Assembly (NCBI RefSeq): GCF_017741815.1 | Contig: NZ_JAGHMF010000036.1 | Span: 186,001 to 250,000 of the forward strand | DNA length: 64,000 nucleotides | Reading direction: 5' to 3' | From: Rhizobium sp. 16-488-2b | Lineage (GTDB): Bacteria > Pseudomonadota > Alphaproteobacteria > Rhizobiales > Rhizobiaceae | Shown: positions 8,389 through 19,800 of the stretch, piece by piece | Layout: every line of letters starts with the position of its first letter | Numbering within the stretch: the stretch's first letter is position 1 | The notes under the pieces: generated by a model | The model's database searches: none | The model's input: the letters and a program-made list of their open reading frames with translations, nothing else | Told to the model about the DNA's origin: nothing | Position numbers and translations under genes: made by a program

Positions 8389-9417
8389 ATGGACGATTCA
8401 AAATTCGGCAAGAGAGACAAGAGAGGCCATTGGACGCCTGATGGCGTGCTGACGCCGGCGCCGGTCTTCGTCCTGCCGCCAAATCCTCTGAAATTCCTGA
8501 AGTGGCTGCCGAACTATTTCTTTCCGTGGAACGCCTTCTTCATGGTCACCGCGGCGATCTTCTGGTTTTTCCTGACACCAGGCACCGAGACGACAAAGAC
8601 CTTCTCCGTCGGCTGGATCGCGCTCGTCTTCGCGCGCAACCTCGCGGCGTTCTTCCTGTTCTACGGCGTAATCGAGCTGCGGCTCTACAAGCTTCGCCGC
8701 CAGGAAAACCGTTTCAAGTACAATCCGAATTTCCCGGCCGACAAGAAGAACACCGTCTTCCTATTCGGCTCGCAGGCCTATGACAGCATCATTCGCGGCG
8801 TCGGCACCGGCGTCACGATCTGGACCGCGATCGAGGTCGTGACGCTCTGGGCATTCGCCAACAACTACGTGCCGATGGCGACGTTCCAAGACAATCCGGT
8901 CTGGCTTGCCTGCATCGTGCTCTTCGTGCCTGTGTTCCACGAAGCCTACTTCTTCGCGATCCACCGCGCGCTGCATATTCCTGTTCTCTACAAGCTCGTG
9001 CATTCGGTGCACCACAACTCGGTCAATCCGTCGCCCTGGTCATCGCTTGCCATGCACCCGGTCGAGCACCTGCTCTTCTTCGGTGAAGCGCTGATCCATC
9101 TGGTGATCTTCTCGCATCCGCTCGTCGCCATCTACAATCTGCATTCGCTGGCGCTCGGCGCGGTGGTCGGCCATGTCGGCTTCGACAAGATCGAGGCTGG
9201 CGAGGAAGGCGGGCTCGATACGCATGCCTATGCCCACTACCTCCACCACAAGTATTTCGAGGTGAACTATGCCGACGGCCTGATCCCGTTCGACAAGTGG
9301 TTCGGCACCTGGCACGACGGCACCAAGGATGGCGATGAAGCGATGAACGCGCGCTGGCAGAAGAAGCTGCAACGCGAAAACGCCCGCAGGCAAGCCCAGG
9401 AAGGCAACCAGGCATGA
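8389..9417 (+). CDS. mocD: MocD-like membrane di-iron hydroxylase (fatty acid hydroxylase/sterol desaturase superfamily)
   Basis: Integral membrane oxygenase of 342 residues with at least four hydrophobic stretches (about 45-63, 73-95, 140-160 and 172-190). The His clusters that hold the di-iron centre are present: HRALH (192-196), HSVHH (205-209), HPVEH (223-227) and HYLHH (283-287). It is probably the terminal hydroxylase or O-demethylase that takes electrons from the MocE/MocF proteins encoded upstream. ATG 8389 follows GGGAGG. Its stop overlaps the start of the next gene in ATGA, so the PanB-like protein is translationally coupled and probably belongs to the same pathway. Confidence 0.85.
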   Translation: MDDSKFGKRDKRGHWTPDGVLTPAPVFVLPPNPLKFLKWLPNYFFPWNAFFMVTAAIFWFFLTPGTETTKTFSVGWIALVFARNLAAFFLFYGVIELRLYKLRRQENRFKYNPNFPADKKNTVFLFGSQAYDSIIRGVGTGVTIWTAIEVVTLWAFANNYVPMATFQDNPVWLACIVLFVPVFHEAYFFAIHRALHIPVLYKLVHSVHHNSVNPSPWSSLAMHPVEHLLFFGEALIHLVIFSHPLVAIYNLHSLALGAVVGHVGFDKIEAGEEGGLDTHAYAHYLHHKYFEVNYADGLIPFDKWFGTWHDGTKDGDEAMNARWQKKLQRENARRQAQEGNQA

Positions 9418-10196
9418 CCCGCGCATTGACCGTGGCCGATCTCAGAGCGCTCAAGGGCAAGCGTCAATTCCTGACCATGCATGTCGACAGCCCAGCGGAG
9501 GCCGCCGCCGCCACTGAAGCCGGCATCGAGATGTTCACCTGCGAAGTCGACGAGCAGCTGCCAAGGATACGCAAGGCCGCCCCCACCGCCTTCATCCAGG
9601 CAGCCCATGTGCAGGGCGCCATCCACGATGAATCGAGCGCCATCCGCGAGGGTTTTCGCGCGCTCGATCTCGGCGCCAGCTGTATCTATTTCGCCGGTTC
9701 GCTGCGCCTGCTGGAGGCGATGGCGAAGGAAGGCATTCCCGTCAGTGGCCATGTCGGCCTCGTGCCACGCTGGGCCACCTGGACCAACTTCCGCGCGATC
9801 GGCACGACGCCCGAGGAAGCGGCCTCGATCTACCGCCGGGTGAAGGACTATGAACAGGCCGGCGCCTGGGCAGTCGAGATGGAGGTAGTCCCCGTCGCGA
9901 TCGCCGAGTGGATCACGCGCTCGACGCCGCTGATCACGCTTGGAATGGGCTGCGGCGCCGTCTGCGATTCCCAATATCTGTTCTCCTGCGACGTGCTCGG
10001 AACCGGCACCAGCCGCGTGCCGCGCCATGCCAAGCAATATGCCGATCTGGCGGCGGCGGAGGCGCGCCTGCAGGATCTGCGCGTGAACGCTTTCCGGGCG
10101 TTCGCCGAGGATGTTCGCGACCGGAAATATCCCGAGACCCGCCACGAGGTTCATGTCGGCGAAGAGGTCCTGGCAGCCGCCAAGACGCTCGTTTGA
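9414..10196 (+). CDS. Divergent ketopantoate hydroxymethyltransferase (PanB)-family protein
   Basis: A 260-residue TIM-barrel protein that resembles PanB over its length: a FLTMHVDSPAEAAAATEAG opening, GHVGLVPR in the middle, EMEVVP, and a C-terminal KYPETRHEVH like the end of PanB. PanB transfers a hydroxymethyl group from methylene-tetrahydrofolate to 2-oxoisovalerate. The two metal-ligating Asp motifs and the Lys-Ile-Glu motif of true PanB (VGDS, DLPF, KIEGG) are not recognisable here; the equivalent stretches read CEVD, QAAHV and CIYFAG. It is therefore probably not the pantothenate enzyme but a related lyase or transferase. Overlap with mocD by four bases suggests it processes the product of that hydroxylase (inference). 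Confidence 0.6.
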   Translation: MTRALTVADLRALKGKRQFLTMHVDSPAEAAAATEAGIEMFTCEVDEQLPRIRKAAPTAFIQAAHVQGAIHDESSAIREGFRALDLGASCIYFAGSLRLLEAMAKEGIPVSGHVGLVPRWATWTNFRAIGTTPEEAASIYRRVKDYEQAGAWAVEMEVVPVAIAEWITRSTPLITLGMGCGAVCDSQYLFSCDVLGTGTSRVPRHAKQYADLAAAEARLQDLRVNAFRAFAEDVRDRKYPETRHEVHVGEEVLAAAKTLV

Positions 10197-10367
10197 GGTG
10201 ACGGGCCGGCGAGAACATCGTCTGCCTTCACAACCGATCTCACCAAAAGTTGTAGATGATATCGACGTCAGCGTTTATCCGTCCAATCAACCCGGTTGCT
10301 AAAAAACCATAATTGCTCCACCTACATTGTAGACAAACGCGAGCAGTCGGAATTGGATCACAGCTTG

Positions 10368-12449
10368 ATGCGCATTAAATACGGTTTCCTCGGCATTTTC
10401 CTGGCGATTGCGCCCACGGCCCATGCACTGGACATGGGACCGGTGCCGGTTTTGGCGCCGCAAAAGCAGCAGGAGCAGGCGGCGCAGCTGAGCGCGCAAT
10501 TCTTGACGCGCTACAGCTATCGGCCGGTCGCGCTCGACGACAGCCTCTCCGTCAAGATCATGGATCGCTTCATCAAGTCGCTCGATCCGGATCGGATGAT
10601 CTTCCTGCAGTCGGACATCAACACCTTCATGGCCGACAGCACCAAGATCGACGACGCCATCAAGAAGGAAGACCTCAAGCTCCCCTTCTCGATCTTCAAT
10701 GTCTACGAACAGCGCATTGTCGATCGCATGACCTATGCCCGCGATCTCCTGAAGAAGGGCTTCGATTTCACCGCGCAGGAAGATTACGCGCTGGTGCGCG
10801 ACGGCAAACCCTGGCCGCAATCCGAGGCCGAGAGCAACGATCTCTGGCGCAAGCGGGTGAAGGCCGATTGGCTGCGGCTGAAACTCGGCGGCCAGACGGA
10901 AGCCACCATTCGAGACACGCTCGACAAGCGCTACAAGAACGCGCTCGAGCGCGCCTATAAATACAAGAGCGACGACGTCTTCCAGTCCTTCATGGACGCC
11001 TATTCGACGTCGATCGATCCGCATACCGATTATTTCGGCGCCACCGCATCGGCCGATTTCGATATTTCGATGAAGCTTTCGCTGGTTGGCATCGGCGCGG
11101 TGCTGCAGGAGCGCGACGATTACACCACGATCCGCGAACTCGTTCCCGGCGGCCCAGCACAGCTCTCCGGCAAGCTCGCGGTCGGCGACCGTATCACCGG
11201 TGTCGGCCAGGGCGCCGACGGCCCGATCAAGGAAGTGATGGGCACGCGCCTCGATGAGGTCGTGCAGTTGATCCGCGGTGCGAAGGATTCGATCGTTCGC
11301 CTGGATATCCTGCCTGCCGACGCCGGCGCCGATGGCGGTCATCGCGTCATCAGCTTGGTGCGCGACAAGATCAGCCTCGAAAAGCAGGCGGCCAAGAAGG
11401 CCGTTCTTCCGGTCAAGGATGGCGACGTTACCCGCAAGATCGGCGTGATCACGCTGCCGGCCTTCTACGAAGACTTCGAAGCCCGCCGAAAGGGCGATAA
11501 AGACTATAGAAGTGCCAGCCGCGACGTCGCCAAGCTCTTGACCGAGCTCAAGCAGGAGAATGTCGACGGCGTGCTGATCGACCTGCGCAACAATGGGGGC
11601 GGTTCGCTTGCCGAAGCGATCGACCTCACCGGCCTGTTCGTCGGCAAGGGCCCGGTGGTTCAGCAGCGCGGCGCCGATGGCAAGGTCGAGGTTCAAAGCG
11701 ACGATCTGCCGACACCGGCTTGGACCGGCCCGGTCGGCGTCTTGATCAATCGCGGCTCGGCGTCCGCTTCCGAGATCTTCGCTGCCGCCATCCAGGACTA
11801 TGGCCGTGGCGTGATCATCGGCGAGCCGAGCTTCGGCAAGGGCACCGTGCAGACCGTGGTCAATCTCGACCAGGTCGCGCGCAACGACAAGCCGAAATTC
11901 GGCGAGCTGAAGCTGACGATCGCCCAGTTCTTCCGCGTCAACGGCGGCACCACACAGCTGCGCGGCGTCACCCCTGACATCGCCCTTCCCGGCCTCTCCG
12001 ACCCGAAGACCTTCGGCGAAACCAGCTATGACAACGCGCTACCCTGGGCGCAGATCAAGCCGGCGCGCTACAAGCAGGCCGGCAACCTCAAGGCCGAACT
12101 GCCGAAGCTGCAGGCCCTTCACGACAAGCGCGTGGAGACCGACCCGGACTTCCAGCGTCTTATAGAGGACGTTGCCGAATTGAAGGCGCAACGCGACAAG
12201 GGCGTAATCTCACTCAACGAAGCCGACCGCCGCAAGGAGCTGACAGCGCGCGAAAACCGTTTGAAGTCTCGCGCGCAGCTGGATGATGGCGTCGACACCA
12301 CCAACGACGACGGCCTGCAATCCAACGAGCGCAGCCTGACGGCCGATATCGCGCTGGAGAATGCGCGCAAGAAGGCCAAGGACGTTCTCCTGAACGAAGC
12401 CACCGCGATCCTTTCCGATGCGGCGGGCCTGCAGGCGGGCGCTCGATAA
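10368..12449 (+). CDS. prc: Carboxy-terminal processing protease Prc/Tsp (peptidase S41)
   Basis: Periplasmic tail-specific protease of 693 residues, the normal length for Prc. A signal peptide (MRIKYGFLGIFLAIAPTAHA) is followed by an N-terminal helical domain, a PDZ domain (about residues 235-320, with the GDRITGVGQG signature), the S41 catalytic core and a C-terminal DUF3340-like helical region rich in charged residues. The Ser/Lys dyad region is visible as GSASASEIF (Ser464-Ser468) and FGKGT (Lys491). The enzyme degrades or trims envelope proteins, including enzymes of murein turnover. ATG 10368 was chosen because it starts directly at the signal peptide, although its ribosome site is weak. 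A strong bidirectional terminator follows. Confidence 0.88.
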   Translation: MRIKYGFLGIFLAIAPTAHALDMGPVPVLAPQKQQEQAAQLSAQFLTRYSYRPVALDDSLSVKIMDRFIKSLDPDRMIFLQSDINTFMADSTKIDDAIKKEDLKLPFSIFNVYEQRIVDRMTYARDLLKKGFDFTAQEDYALVRDGKPWPQSEAESNDLWRKRVKADWLRLKLGGQTEATIRDTLDKRYKNALERAYKYKSDDVFQSFMDAYSTSIDPHTDYFGATASADFDISMKLSLVGIGAVLQERDDYTTIRELVPGGPAQLSGKLAVGDRITGVGQGADGPIKEVMGTRLDEVVQLIRGAKDSIVRLDILPADAGADGGHRVISLVRDKISLEKQAAKKAVLPVKDGDVTRKIGVITLPAFYEDFEARRKGDKDYRSASRDVAKLLTELKQENVDGVLIDLRNNGGGSLAEAIDLTGLFVGKGPVVQQRGADGKVEVQSDDLPTPAWTGPVGVLINRGSASASEIFAAAIQDYGRGVIIGEPSFGKGTVQTVVNLDQVARNDKPKFGELKLTIAQFFRVNGGTTQLRGVTPDIALPGLSDPKTFGETSYDNALPWAQIKPARYKQAGNLKAELPKLQALHDKRVETDPDFQRLIEDVAELKAQRDKGVISLNEADRRKELTARENRLKSRAQLDDGVDTTNDDGLQSNERSLTADIALENARKKAKDVLLNEATAILSDAAGLQAGAR

Positions 12450-12470
12450 GGGCGCGACTGGTCAATTGAA

Positions 12471-12505
12471 AAAGCGGACGGCCAAGGATTTTGGCCGTCC
12501 GCTTT
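12471..12505. terminator. Strong bidirectional hairpin terminator after prc
   Basis: A perfect 15-bp stem (12471-12485 with 12491-12505) and a five-base loop, AAAGCGGACGGCCAA on the left arm, with A-rich sequence before it and a short T-run after it. It lies between the convergent prc and sensor-kinase genes, 21 and 54 bases from their stop codons, and should serve both. Confidence 0.85.
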
Positions 12506-12559
12506 GAAATTTTAAGGGCAGAGTATCGCCGATGCCCCCTGCCGAGCGGCATCGCCCGC

Positions 12560-15500
12560 TCAGATTGCTCCCCCGACAGCGTCCAAGGCATTCCTCAGCT
12601 CATCCAGCCCGTGTGGCTTGAGCAGCAGAACTGTCCTGGAACTGTCGTCCATCTCGGGCTTCTTCTCCGAACCCGTCGCGAAAACGATGCCGATCTCAGG
12701 CCAGCGCTTGCGCACCTCGCGACAGAAATCGTCTCCCGACATGCCTGGAAGACCGAGATCGGTCACCAGCACATCGATCGGCTCGCTGCCAAAGAGCGGG
12801 AGCGCCTCTTCGGCGGATTCTGCCTCGAGCACCTCATGGCCAAGTTCGGCCAGCATATCGGCGGTCGCCATCCGGATCAGCGCATTGTCTTCGACCAGAA
12901 CCACTCGCAGCGCCTGTGACGCGGTCGGAGGGGCGGGCGCGGGCATGGCGGAGATAGATGTCTCCTTTCGACGCTCCGCGTTCTTCTGCGTTTCGTCGAT
13001 CACATGTCGGATTTTGCGGGCGAGCGCCTCGCGCGTGTAGGGCTTGGAGAGCAGCTGCACGCCGGGATCGAGCCGTCCGCCGTGGACGATGGAGTTTTCG
13101 GTGTAGCCGGAGGTGAAGAGCACGGCGAGGCCAGGCAGCCGCTCCTTCGCCTTCTTCGCCATCTCGCTGCTTTTCAGCGGTCCGGGCATGACGACATCGG
13201 TGAAGAGCATGTCGATGTGGATACCGCTCTCGATGACCGAAAGGGCGGCCGCCGCATCGCCTGCCTTCAGAACCCGGTAGCCGAGTTCCTGCAGCATTTC
13301 GACCACGGTGGTGCGCACGCCCTCATCATCCTCGGCGACGAGAATGGTCTCCGGCCCGCCCTCGACGGGGGCGTGCGGATCTATGACCTGAAGGTCTTCC
13401 TGCTGCAGCGAGCGCGGCAGATACATCTTCACGGTCGTTCCGTGTCCAACCTCGCTGTAGATTTTCACATGTCCGCCCGATTGCCGGACGAAACCATAGA
13501 CCATGGAGAGGCCGAGCCCCGTCCCCTTCCCTTCCGGCTTCGTCGAGTAGAACGGCTCGAACACCTTGTCCAAGAGGTCGGAAGGTATGCCCGCCCCGGT
13601 GTCGGTCACCGAAATCGACACATACTGGCCGGGCACGACATCCTGGTGCTGCCGCGCGTAGGCGTCGTCGACATAGGCGTTGCCGGCCTCGATCGTCAGA
13701 TTGCCGAAGCCCTCCATCGCGTCGCGGGCATTGATCGCGAGATTGAGCAGCGCGTTCTCGATCTGCATCGGATCGACCAGCGTGTTCCACAGCCCGCCCG
13801 AGACGACCGTCTCCACCTCGACGCCTTCGCCGATCGTGCGCCGGATCATCTCGTCCATACCGCGGATCAAGCGGCCGGCATTGACGACGCGGGGATCGAG
13901 CGCCTGCCGGCGGCCGAAGGCGAGGAGCTGGGCCGCGAGTTTGGCGCCGCGTTCCACACCGGCCAGCGCGTTGGTGATCTTGCGCTGCGCCTTGTCGTTA
14001 CCGATAACGTCGCGCGACAGAAGCTGGAGATTGCCCGCCACCACTTGCAACAAATTGTTGAAGTCATGCGCGACGCCGCCGGTCAAATTGCCGATGGCCT
14101 CCATCTTCTGGGCCTGCTGTAGGGCAAGCTCGGTGTTGCGGAGCGCGATCGCCGCCTCACGCTCTTCCGTCACGTCGCGGCCGACCGCATGGATTGACGC
14201 GTCATAGGGAACCGCAGTCCAGGAAATGGTGCGGTAGCTTTTATCCTTAGCCTGGTAGCGATTTTCGAAGGAGAAGGTCGTGGCACCCTCGCTGAGCTTG
14301 CCGACTTCGGCCAGCGTCGTCGCCATGTCCTCGGGATGGATGAAATCGAGGAAAGACCGGTTGATGAGCTCGCTCTCCTCCCAGTCGAAGACCGTCTTCC
14401 ATGCCGGATTGACGGCCGTTATCCTGGCCTCGAAGTCGGCGACCAGCATGATATCGGTCGAGAGCCGCCACATCCGGTCGCGATCGGCAGTGCGCTCGGC
14501 GACGCGCTGCTCGAGCGTTTCGTTCAACGCCTCGAGCTTCGCGCGGGTCTCGCGCTGATCCTCGATATCGGTGTTGGTGCCGATCCAGCGGAAAACGCGG
14601 CCATCCTCGTCGCGCGACGGCACTGCGCGGGCGATGTGCCAACGATAGGAACCATCGGCCCGCCGCAGCCTGAGATCAGTTTCATAGGCCTGGCCCGACG
14701 ACAAGGCGGCTCGCCAGCGGTCGGCCATGGCGGTGAAGTCGTCGGGGTGGACGATCTTGGTCCAGGCACCACCGTCGAGCTCGCCCGGTGCGGCACCGGC
14801 ATATTCGTAGACACGCTCGTTGAACCAATCGAGCTGGCCATCGGGCCGTGCGGTCCAGACGTGATTGGGGATCGCCTGAGCAAGCGCGCGGAAGCGGGCC
14901 TCGCTTTCCCTCAGTTCGCGCTGCGCCTTGCGCCGGTCGGTCACATCCTGCACGACGCCGACGAAGCGCAATGGCTTACCACTGGCGTCGCGCTCGAACT
15001 CGCCCTTGCGGGCGATGACGCGCTTCTGGCCGTTGTCGGCGCGGCGGATGCGATACTCGACGTTCAAGGGCGAGGCGCCGGCCGCGCGCGTCCTGCCGTT
15101 GGAGCTGATCTCGCGGTCTTCCTCGACAATCAGCCCTTCCAGCGTCTCGATGCGGACATCGCCGGCATCTTCATAACCGTAGATCTTGCAGAATTCCGGC
15201 GTGGCGTTGAGGATATTGGTTTCGAGATCGAGCGAAAAAACGCCGACACCGCCGGCTTCCTGAGCCCGGCGCAGCCGCGCCTCGGCTTCGCTCAGCGCCT
15301 GCGCCGTCAGGTGTTCTTCCGTGCGGTCGCGCAGAACCTTGACCAGACCGACGGGCGTTCCGTCCTCGTCCCATATCGGGCGTATCTCGCCATTGGCCCA
15401 GAAGCGCTCGCCGGATTTGCGCAGGTGCCAGCGGTCATGATGGGCGTTGCCCTGTCTCAGTGCAGCCGCCATCGCCTCGCTCGCCTTGTCGGCGGCGCGA

Positions 15501-16558
15501 TCCTCGGGCGTGAAGAGAAGCTGCCAATGCTTGCCGGCGACCTCGTCTTCGGTCCATCCGAAAATGCGGCGCGCGCCCTCGTTCCAGCGCAGAATGATCC
15601 CATCCAGATCGAGAGCGAGAATGGCATAGTCGATGGCGCCGTCCATGATCTGGCGGCTTTGCCGCTCGGCTGCCCGCAGCCCCTCCTCGGCCGCAACGCG
15701 GTCGGTGACATCGGACCCTTGCACGAAAACGCCAACGATGCTGCCATCCGGTTCCGTTACCGGTTGATAGACGAGGTCGACATATTTGCGTTCGACCGGA
15801 TCGTCGGGGGAGACCTGCAGATCAACCGGCAGCGCCCGCCCCTCATAGGCGACGCCCGACGTATAGACCTCATCGAGTAGTTCGTAATAGCCCTGTCCGT
15901 GTAGCTCCGGCAGCGCATCGCGCACCGACATGCCGATAACATTACGCCCGCCGACAAGCTGGTTATAGGCCGCGTTAGTCAGCTCGAAGACATGGTGGGG
16001 GCCGTGCATCATCGCGACGAAGCCGGGCGCCTGCTCGAACATGCGCCGCAGCCGCTCCTGCTCGCCGTTGCGCCAGCGCTCGGCCGCCACCTTGGCGGTC
16101 GTCTCGACCACGATCGCGATCACGCCGCACGGGCGACCGTCCTCATCCATGACAGGCGAATAGTCGAGGTTCATGAAGACCTGTTCGGGCTTGCCTGTCC
16201 GGAAGAGCGTCAGCTCCTGATCCTGATAGGCGAGCGTCTTGCCGGCCAACCCCACCTTCATGACATTGTCGTTGAAATCGGCGACCTCCGGCCACCCCTC
16301 GCGCACCTTCGATCCCAGAAGCTGCGGATGCCGGCCGCCGGCGAAGACCGAATAGGCGTCGTTATAGATCATGACGCCGTCTTCGCCCCAGAGTGTCACG
16401 ATCGGCACCGGCGACTGCAGAATGGTCGAGGTCGTGACCTTCACGGCGTTCGGCCAAAGCGCAGGTGGACCGAGAGACGTCTTCTCCCAGTCGAAGCCGC
16501 GGATAAGCCGGGCGAGCTCGCCGTCATGGGCGAGAAAATCAAATTCATCAGGTTTCAT
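12560..16558 (-). CDS. Multi-PAS hybrid sensor histidine kinase with two receiver domains
   Basis: Soluble hybrid kinase of 1332 residues. Six PAS-like sensory modules fill the first 810 residues or so. They are followed by a HisKA dimerisation domain (GGVAHDFNNLL, phospho-acceptor His831), an ATPase domain (N box NLAINARDAM, G box GKGTGLGLSM), a first receiver domain (phospho-acceptor Asp1121 in FTDVVMPG) and a second (Asp1267 in VTDLGLPG). No membrane span or signal peptide is seen, so it should sense a cytoplasmic or redox/light-type signal through the PAS domains. Neither receiver is fused to an output domain, so a separate phosphotransfer partner is needed. ATG 16558 begins directly at the first PAS module. 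No partner regulator lies next to it. Confidence 0.88.
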   Translation of the reverse strand: MKPDEFDFLAHDGELARLIRGFDWEKTSLGPPALWPNAVKVTTSTILQSPVPIVTLWGEDGVMIYNDAYSVFAGGRHPQLLGSKVREGWPEVADFNDNVMKVGLAGKTLAYQDQELTLFRTGKPEQVFMNLDYSPVMDEDGRPCGVIAIVVETTAKVAAERWRNGEQERLRRMFEQAPGFVAMMHGPHHVFELTNAAYNQLVGGRNVIGMSVRDALPELHGQGYYELLDEVYTSGVAYEGRALPVDLQVSPDDPVERKYVDLVYQPVTEPDGSIVGVFVQGSDVTDRVAAEEGLRAAERQSRQIMDGAIDYAILALDLDGIILRWNEGARRIFGWTEDEVAGKHWQLLFTPEDRAADKASEAMAAALRQGNAHHDRWHLRKSGERFWANGEIRPIWDEDGTPVGLVKVLRDRTEEHLTAQALSEAEARLRRAQEAGGVGVFSLDLETNILNATPEFCKIYGYEDAGDVRIETLEGLIVEEDREISSNGRTRAAGASPLNVEYRIRRADNGQKRVIARKGEFERDASGKPLRFVGVVQDVTDRRKAQRELRESEARFRALAQAIPNHVWTARPDGQLDWFNERVYEYAGAAPGELDGGAWTKIVHPDDFTAMADRWRAALSSGQAYETDLRLRRADGSYRWHIARAVPSRDEDGRVFRWIGTNTDIEDQRETRAKLEALNETLEQRVAERTADRDRMWRLSTDIMLVADFEARITAVNPAWKTVFDWEESELINRSFLDFIHPEDMATTLAEVGKLSEGATTFSFENRYQAKDKSYRTISWTAVPYDASIHAVGRDVTEEREAAIALRNTELALQQAQKMEAIGNLTGGVAHDFNNLLQVVAGNLQLLSRDVIGNDKAQRKITNALAGVERGAKLAAQLLAFGRRQALDPRVVNAGRLIRGMDEMIRRTIGEGVEVETVVSGGLWNTLVDPMQIENALLNLAINARDAMEGFGNLTIEAGNAYVDDAYARQHQDVVPGQYVSISVTDTGAGIPSDLLDKVFEPFYSTKPEGKGTGLGLSMVYGFVRQSGGHVKIYSEVGHGTTVKMYLPRSLQQEDLQVIDPHAPVEGGPETILVAEDDEGVRTTVVEMLQELGYRVLKAGDAAAALSVIESGIHIDMLFTDVVMPGPLKSSEMAKKAKERLPGLAVLFTSGYTENSIVHGGRLDPGVQLLSKPYTREALARKIRHVIDETQKNAERRKETSISAMPAPAPPTASQALRVVLVEDNALIRMATADMLAELGHEVLEAESAEEALPLFGSEPIDVLVTDLGLPGMSGDDFCREVRKRWPEIGIVFATGSEKKPEMDDSSRTVLLLKPHGLDELRNALDAVGGAI

Positions 16559-16682
16559 GGACGTCGACCGGTTTCTCCCGCCAGTTATGTAGCGGAAACA
16601 TCGACTTGGGGAAGTGGGGCGGAGCGCAAGCCGGCGCTTTATATTAGCGGCCGAAGTGGTGGACCCGGGGTAGATGACAACC

Positions 16683-18836
<2,154 letters not shown>

Positions 18837-18947
18837 CTCAAGCCTCCGTAGTCTTCTTTTACGGCAGGCTAGCATTTTATCCGCGCCGGATGCGAGGGCG
18901 ATCACGCGATAATGTGGCGGTTGCTTTCGACCTCAAGCAAGCGACGT

Positions 18948-19799
18948 TCAATCACGGTAGTCGAGACCGATATCGAGGATCGGCGCGCTATGCGTGATCC
19001 AGCCGACCGAAATCAGATCGACCCCCGATGCCGCGATATCGCGCGCGGTTTGCGGCGTGATCCGTCCCGAGGCCTCCGTGATCACACGACCGGCCACGAT
19101 GCCGACTGCTTCCCGCAACTGATGCGGGTTCATGTTGTCGAGCAGAACCGCATCCACCCCCTCGTCCATGACCTCCCGGAGCTGCTCGAGCGTGTCCACT
19201 TCGATCTCGATTTTCAGCATATGCCCTGCTGAAGCCTTGGCGCGGCGCAGAGCCTCTCGGACACCCCCGGCGATGGCGATGTGATTGTCCTTGATCAGCA
19301 TCGCGTCATGCAGCGCGAAGCGGTGGTTCATCCCACCGCCGGCGCGAACTGCGTATTTTTCGAGCGCCCTCAGTCCCGGCGTCGTCTTGCGGGTGCAGGC
19401 GACGGCCGCACCGCTACCGGCGACCGCTTCGACGATCGATGCCGTCAGCGTTGCGATCCCGGACAGATGGCTGAGGAAGTTGAGTGCAGTGCGCTCACCG
19501 GTCAATATCCCTCTGGAGGGTCCGCTGATGGTGGCGATCACGTCACCGGGCCCGACCGGGGCTCCCTCACGCAGGTGCCGGGAGACTGATATCGCGGGAT
19601 CGACCAGCTCGAATGCAAGGGCGGCCGCATCCAATCCGGCGACAACGCCGGGCTGACGCGCGGCCATGACGACGGTCGACATATGATCTTCAGGAATGAC
19701 CGCGACCGAGGTGACGTCGCCGGCCATTCCCAGATCTTCGGCAAGCGCTGTTCTGACCGCGGGTTCGATGAGGAGACGTGGAAGGGATGTAACGTGCAT
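18948..19799 (-). CDS. nadC: Nicotinate-nucleotide pyrophosphorylase (quinolinate phosphoribosyltransferase)
   Basis: Enzyme of 283 residues that converts quinolinate and PRPP to nicotinate mononucleotide, the last committed step of de novo NAD synthesis. Family motifs are clear: TRKTTPGLR (catalytic Arg and Lys), GGGMNHRFALHDAMLIKDNH and EIEVDTLEQ. The ATG is separated from the nadB stop codon by a single base (TGA-A-ATG), so translation is coupled. It is the last gene of the nadA-nadB-nadC operon. A longer open frame upstream lies inside nadB and is not used. Confidence 0.95.
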   Translation of the reverse strand: MHVTSLPRLLIEPAVRTALAEDLGMAGDVTSVAVIPEDHMSTVVMAARQPGVVAGLDAAALAFELVDPAISVSRHLREGAPVGPGDVIATISGPSRGILTGERTALNFLSHLSGIATLTASIVEAVAGSGAAVACTRKTTPGLRALEKYAVRAGGGMNHRFALHDAMLIKDNHIAIAGGVREALRRAKASAGHMLKIEIEVDTLEQLREVMDEGVDAVLLDNMNPHQLREAVGIVAGRVITEASGRITPQTARDIAASGVDLISVGWITHSAPILDIGLDYRD

Positions 19800-19800
19800 T

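Noticed and set aside
14336..15880. 514-codon plus-strand frame within the hybrid kinase gene
   Set aside because: Antisense to PAS and kinase domains; no motif or ribosome site.
18837..18947. Cobalamin riboswitch upstream of the B12-dependent mutase
   Set aside because: The gap is only 111 bases and I could not find a B12-box-like core or the expected long folded leader.
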